The position numbers were made by a program, and so were the translations under genes. Of a stretch of 64,000 nucleotides of DNA, positions 60,514 through 64,000 are shown piece by piece (position 1 is the first letter of the stretch; every line of letters begins with the position of its first letter). This DNA is from Roseovarius aestuariivivens (GTDB lineage: Bacteria > Pseudomonadota > Alphaproteobacteria > Rhodobacterales > Rhodobacteraceae): NCBI RefSeq assembly GCF_004761875.1, contig NZ_SJEY01000007.1:1-64000 (forward strand), written 5' to 3'. The notes beneath the pieces were generated by a model. That model had not been told where the DNA came from. It was given only the letters and a program-made list of their open reading frames with translations, and did no database searches.

Positions 60514-61692
60514 TTACAAGCGTTCCACCGCCAGCGCGATGCCCTGCCCGCCGCCGATGCACATGGTCACAAGGCCAAAGCGCCCGCCGGTGCGTTCAAG
60601 CTCGTAGATCGCCTTGATCGTCAGGATCGCGCCGGTGGCGCCCACCGGATGACCAAGCGCAATCGCGCCGCCGTTGGGGTTCACCTTCGCGGGGTCCAGC
60701 CCAAGCCCGGCATTGACGGCACAGGCCTGTGCGGCGAAGGCCTCGTTCGATTCGATGACGTCGAACTCGTCGGCGCTCATGCCGATCTTTTCCAGCAGGT
60801 TGGTCACCGCCGGCACCGGCCCGATACCCATTACCTCATGGCGCACCCCGGCATGGGCATAGCCCAGAAGCCGCGCCTTGGGTTTGAGACCGGCCTTTTC
60901 GGCGGCCTCCGCCGAGGCCAGCACCATCGCCGCCGCGCCATCGTTGATGCCCGACGCGTTGCCTGCCGTGACGGTGCCGTCTTTCTTGAAGGCGGGGCGC
61001 AACTTGCCAAGGCTCTCCATCGTCGTGCCGGCCTTGGGATGCTCGTCGGTGTCGAAATTGACCGTATCGCGCTTCACCCGCACCTCGAAGGGCAGGATCT
61101 GGCTCTTGAAATAGCCCGCCTCGATGGCCGCCACCGCACGTTTCTGGCTTTCCACGGCAAAGGCGTCCTGGTCTTCACGGGTAATCTGGTTTTCTTCGGC
61201 CACGTTTTCAGCCGTCACGCCCATATGGCCCACGCCAAAGGGATCGCTGAGCGCGCCGATCATCATATCGGACATGGCGAAATCGCCCATCTTCACACCC
61301 GAGCGCACACTTTGCGTCGAATGCGGCGACCGCGACATGCTTTCCGCCCCGCCGGCCAGCGCGTAATCCACATCGCCCAGCATCACGTGCTGCGCGGCAG
61401 AGACAATAGCCTGCGCGCCCGAGCCGCAGAGCCGGTTGACCGTCAGGGCCGGCGCGGCCTCGGGCACACCCGCGTTCACGGCGGCGACGCGCGCCATATA
61501 CATGTCTTTCGGTTCGGTGTTGATCACATGGCCGAATACGGCGTGGCCGATTTCGGCGGCGTCGACGCCACTGCGCGCGATCGCCTCTTTCGAAACCGCC
61601 GCGGCAAGATCCGTGGGCGCAATGCCCGACAGTGATCCGCCGAACGTTCCAATGGCGCTGCGCACGCCGTCTAGAATAACAACGTCTTTCAT
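60514..61692 (-). CDS. atoB: Acetyl-CoA acetyltransferase (thiolase)
   Basis: 392 residues with the thiolase set: Cys89 in NRLCGSG, NEAFA, the catalytic His in GHPVGATG and the second Cys in CIGGGQG. It interconverts two acetyl-CoA and acetoacetyl-CoA, or cleaves other 3-ketoacyl-CoAs. The ATG at 61692 has GGAGGGGG upstream; the frame to 61869 was rejected. It is divergent from an ScfR-type regulator that probably controls it. It may also use acetoacetyl-CoA from the BKACE route. Confidence 0.92.
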   Translation of the reverse strand: MKDVVILDGVRSAIGTFGGSLSGIAPTDLAAAVSKEAIARSGVDAAEIGHAVFGHVINTEPKDMYMARVAAVNAGVPEAAPALTVNRLCGSGAQAIVSAAQHVMLGDVDYALAGGAESMSRSPHSTQSVRSGVKMGDFAMSDMMIGALSDPFGVGHMGVTAENVAEENQITREDQDAFAVESQKRAVAAIEAGYFKSQILPFEVRVKRDTVNFDTDEHPKAGTTMESLGKLRPAFKKDGTVTAGNASGINDGAAAMVLASAEAAEKAGLKPKARLLGYAHAGVRHEVMGIGPVPAVTNLLEKIGMSADEFDVIESNEAFAAQACAVNAGLGLDPAKVNPNGGAIALGHPVGATGAILTIKAIYELERTGGRFGLVTMCIGGGQGIALAVERL

Positions 61693-61719
61693 TCTATCCC
61701 CCTCCATTCCGCCAGTGCG

Positions 61720-61744
61720 GTTACTCCTCGTAACGCCCGGGCGT
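61720..61744. promoter_or_regulatory. Two overlapping palindromes upstream of the thiolase gene
   Basis: GTTAC-N5-GTAAC (61720-61734) overlaps the perfect 12-bp palindrome ACGCCCGGGCGT (61733-61744). They lie 28-52 bp before the thiolase ATG, where a repressor or activator site would act. Confidence 0.4.
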
Positions 61745-61959
61745 ATCATCTGTTCCGAAACCAGAACACAGGACTCAACCAAAGAGCAACCTGCGCGGTC
61801 TCCTTTCGCGAAGAAAGTGCCGGTCCGGCGGGCCGCACCCCGGGCAATCACCAAATCGCTCGTACTCAAAAAAACCCGGAGCGCGACCCATTGTCGACAA
61901 TCGCATACCGTAAAAGCGCTGGTCCAGATACCACTGAAACTGTTACCATGTGCACAAAT

Positions 61960-61982
61960 ACAATTTGTTAATCACGAATTGT
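61960..61982. promoter_or_regulatory. Candidate autoregulatory site ACAATT-N11-AATTGT
   Basis: Perfect 6-bp arms at 61960-61965 and 61977-61982, in an AT-rich stretch 28-50 bp before the regulator ATG. A further palindrome TGTGCACA lies just upstream (61949-61956). The regulator may bind here; the motif is not matched to a known ScfR site. Confidence 0.35.
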
Positions 61983-62009
61983 GAACTTGTGTAAGTCAGG
62001 ATCACCACC

Positions 62010-63425
62010 ATGGCCGACGGTCCCAAGAAAATTTTCGCTGGCGCGCATATCCGCCATCTGCGGCAAAGCCAGCGTCTGACGCAGGCGCAGCTGGCGCAGA
62101 AACTCGGCATCTCGACCAGCTATATCAACCAGATTGAGAACAATCAGCGGTCGCTCTCCGCCGCCGTCATCCTGGGGCTGGTCGACCAGTTCGATTTCAA
62201 TCTCTCCGGCCTCATTCTCGACGACAGCGGCAAAATCGCGGTCGAACTTCAGGACGTTCTGAGCGACCCCGTCTTCGCCGATCTCAAGGTGCTGCGGCAG
62301 GAATTGAAGGTCGCGGCGAACAACACGCCGAACCTGACCGAGGCCTTTCTCCACCTCTACAAGGTCTTCCAGAGCACCCGCACCCAGCTCGGTCAGGTCG
62401 ACAACGCGCTGCCCGGCAGCGAAAGCTCCGTCGCGCCCCTGCCTTATGAGGAGGTTCGCGACTATTTTCATCGCAAGGACAATTACATAGACGAGCTGGA
62501 CCTCGCCGCCGAAAGCTTTACCGAAAGCCTGGGGCGGTCCCGGGCGGATCGCGTCGATGCCATCGCGGCCCATTTGCAGGATCGGCACGGCGTGCAGATC
62601 GCGCTGGGCGACGGGCCCTCGCTGCGCAGCTTCGAGACCTCCACGCGCAAGCTGCACCTCAACGTCGGGTCAAGCCGCGCCACCCGGCTCTTCCAGATGG
62701 CCTATCAGGTCGGGCTGCTCGAACAGGCCGGGCTGATGGAAAACCTACTCGACAGCGCGGGCTTTCACACCCCCGACGCGCGCGAAGTGTGCCGCATGAC
62801 CTTCGCCAATTACTTTGCCGGCGCGGTGATCCTGCCCTATGCCCGCTTTGCCAGCCGTGCGGCGGCCCTGCGCCACGATCTCGACCGCCTGGCGCTGGAA
62901 TTCGGGGCCAGCCGAGAACAGGTCTGTCACCGCCTGTCGATGCTGCAGCGGCCCGGCCAAAAGGGCGTGCCGTTCTTCTTCGTGCGCGTCGACCGCGCCG
63001 GAACCGTGACGAAGCGCCACAGCGCCACAAGCTTTCAGTTCACTCGCTTCGGGGGAAGCTGCCCGCTCTGGAACGTGCATCAGGCCTTCGAGTCGAATCA
63101 GGATATCCTCACCCAGCTGGCCACCACGCCCGACGGCATGGGCTATCTCTGTCTCGCCTTCGCCAAATCCGCGCCCCGCACCAGCGCGACCGAGATGCCG
63201 CGCAAATACGCCATCGGTCTGGGCTGCGAGATCAGCCATGCGGATCGCATCGTCTACGCCGACACGCTCGACACCTCGGATCCCGCGCGGTTCGATCCCA
63301 TTGGCACGTCCTGCCGGATCTGCGAGCGGGGCGATTGCAGTCACCGCGCGGTGCCGCCCATCGCGCGGCGCATTCGCATCGACCACAATGCCCGCCGGGC
63401 GGTGCCTTTCCAGATCGACGATTAG
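62010..63425 (+). CDS. ScfR/RamB-type short-chain acyl-CoA regulator
   Basis: 471 residues: an N-terminal XRE helix-turn-helix ([24 protein letters not shown], about 20-45), a middle domain (about 150-290, like the IrrE/ImmA-type part of this family) and a C-terminal DUF2083-like domain. That domain ends in [16 protein letters not shown], a Cys cluster near residue 440 that may bind metal. Members sense short-chain acyl-CoAs and control acetate, propionate and glyoxylate-cycle genes. It is divergent from the thiolase. Confidence 0.9.
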   Translation: MADGPKKIFAGAHIRHLRQSQRLTQAQLAQKLGISTSYINQIENNQRSLSAAVILGLVDQFDFNLSGLILDDSGKIAVELQDVLSDPVFADLKVLRQELKVAANNTPNLTEAFLHLYKVFQSTRTQLGQVDNALPGSESSVAPLPYEEVRDYFHRKDNYIDELDLAAESFTESLGRSRADRVDAIAAHLQDRHGVQIALGDGPSLRSFETSTRKLHLNVGSSRATRLFQMAYQVGLLEQAGLMENLLDSAGFHTPDAREVCRMTFANYFAGAVILPYARFASRAAALRHDLDRLALEFGASREQVCHRLSMLQRPGQKGVPFFFVRVDRAGTVTKRHSATSFQFTRFGGSCPLWNVHQAFESNQDILTQLATTPDGMGYLCLAFAKSAPRTSATEMPRKYAIGLGCEISHADRIVYADTLDTSDPARFDPIGTSCRICERGDCSHRAVPPIARRIRIDHNARRAVPFQIDD

Positions 63426-64000
63426 CGGCGTTCGAGACGCGACAGAAGCGCTTTGGCCGCCGCCTGCTCGGCCTGCCGCTTCGACCCTGCGGTGGCCGCT
63501 TCGGCCTGCCCGTTCTCCAGCTGCGCCTCGATGGTGAATTGCGGCGCGTGGTCCGGCCCGGTGCGGTCGCGCTCGCGGTAGACCGGCGGTTTCAGCCCCT
63601 TGGCCTGCGCCCATTCTTGCAGCGCGGTCTTGGCGTCGCGGGCGTCGGCCTCGACCGAGCTGATGCGCGCGCTCCAAAGACGCAGGATCATCGCCTGCGC
63701 CGCGTCGAAACCGCCATCGCGGTAAACCGCCGCGATGACCGCCTCCATTGCGTCGCCCAGAAGCGCCTGCTTGCGCCGCCCGCCCGACAGCATCTCGGAC
63801 CGCCCGAGCTTGAGCACCGCGCCAAGATCGACCGCGCGCGCCACCTCGGCGCAGGTTTCCTTGCGCACCAGCGCGTTGAACCGGGGCGCAAGCTGCCCCT
63901 CGGCCGCGCCGCGGTCATAATCCAGAAGCGCCTCGGCGATCACCAGGCCCAGCACCCTGTCGCCTAGAAATTCCAGCCGTTGGTTGTCGTCCCGCGTGGG
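63422..64000 (-). CDS. rnc: Ribonuclease III, 5' end cut off by the window edge
   Basis: The frame is open to base 64000 and begins inside the RNase III signature: [14 protein letters not shown] is read at 63950-63990. It goes on with the second acidic helix ([18 protein letters not shown]) and a double-stranded-RNA-binding domain at the C-terminus ([14 protein letters not shown]...[14 protein letters not shown]). The enzyme cuts double-stranded RNA in rRNA and mRNA processing. The stop overlaps the convergent regulator gene by 4 bp. About 35-45 N-terminal residues lie beyond the edge. Confidence 0.93.
   Translation of the reverse strand, partial: PTRDDNQRLEFLGDRVLGLVIAEALLDYDRGAAEGQLAPRFNALVRKETCAEVARAVDLGAVLKLGRSEMLSGGRRKQALLGDAMEAVIAAVYRDGGFDAAQAMILRLWSARISSVEADARDAKTALQEWAQAKGLKPPVYRERDRTGPDHAPQFTIEAQLENGQAEAATAGSKRQAEQAAAKALLSRLERR

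Overview
The window looks like chromosome from a high-GC alphaproteobacterium of the Rhodobacterales (Roseobacter-type). This is inferred from gene content: a DmdA-like GcvT-family demethylase beside a methanethiol-oxidase operon, a stand-alone Hint-domain protein, an ScfR-type acyl-CoA regulator, many ABC importers for small nitrogen compounds, and dense operons with ATGA/GTGA overlaps. I saw no rRNA, tRNA or CRISPR array. Both ends cut through genes: a fatty-acid desaturase at the left and RNase III at the right.

Layout. (1) 1-3016: partial desaturase, an ArgP-like LysR regulator, an orphan 3' gene remnant and an N-terminally truncated tyrosine recombinase. This is the worn edge of a mobile region. 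(2) 3033-9603: a leftward sulfur/C1 operon of methanethiol oxidase (SBP56), [2Fe-2S] ferredoxin, CoA-binding protein, rhodanese, persulfide-dioxygenase-like MBL protein, an unusual crotonase and a DmdA-like protein, read away from a divergent IclR regulator. (3) 9767-24343: an ABM monooxygenase; a LysR regulator divergent from a DoxX/MBL/glutathionyl-hydroquinone-reductase operon; an RND efflux pair; DedA; two small membrane-stress-type proteins; a TPR-glycosyltransferase with 306-bp internal repeats; and a Hint protein.

(4) 24596-32576: a tight eight-gene leftward operon with a divergent LysR. It joins a polar amino-acid ABC importer to a class III aminotransferase, a beta-keto-acid cleavage enzyme, a GNAT and an acetylpolyamine-amidohydrolase-type deacetylase. 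It reads as one catabolic route for an acetylated amine or beta-amino acid. (5) 32673-47796: two divergent operons around a 491-bp AT-rich control region. The leftward one has an HpxZ/AtzH-like protein, a branched-chain-type ABC importer whose permease and both ATPases are fused into one 847-residue protein, a cytosine-deaminase-like hydrolase, an AMI1-like amidase and a SnoaL-like protein. The rightward one has a BMP-type nucleoside ABC importer and a TRZ/ATZ amidohydrolase. Together they suggest salvage of N-heterocycles or ureides.

(6) 47784-55741, leftward: a DMSO-reductase-family molybdoenzyme, a hydroxypyruvate-isomerase-like protein, an FAD oxidoreductase, an acetolactate-synthase-like ThDP enzyme, a membrane-anchored DEDDh exonuclease and a small membrane protein. 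(7) 55762-61692, leftward: a cNMP/CBS/DUF294 nucleotidyltransferase-like protein, a two-subunit sodium:solute symporter, a zinc-LID adenylate kinase and acetyl-CoA acetyltransferase, with an ScfR-type regulator (62010-63425, rightward) divergent from the thiolase. This resembles a short-chain carboxylate uptake and activation locus. It is followed by RNase III.

Starts were often moved inward from the longest open frame where a Shine-Dalgarno sequence and the family N-terminus agreed; these cases are noted. Function calls come from motif recognition only, without database searches.
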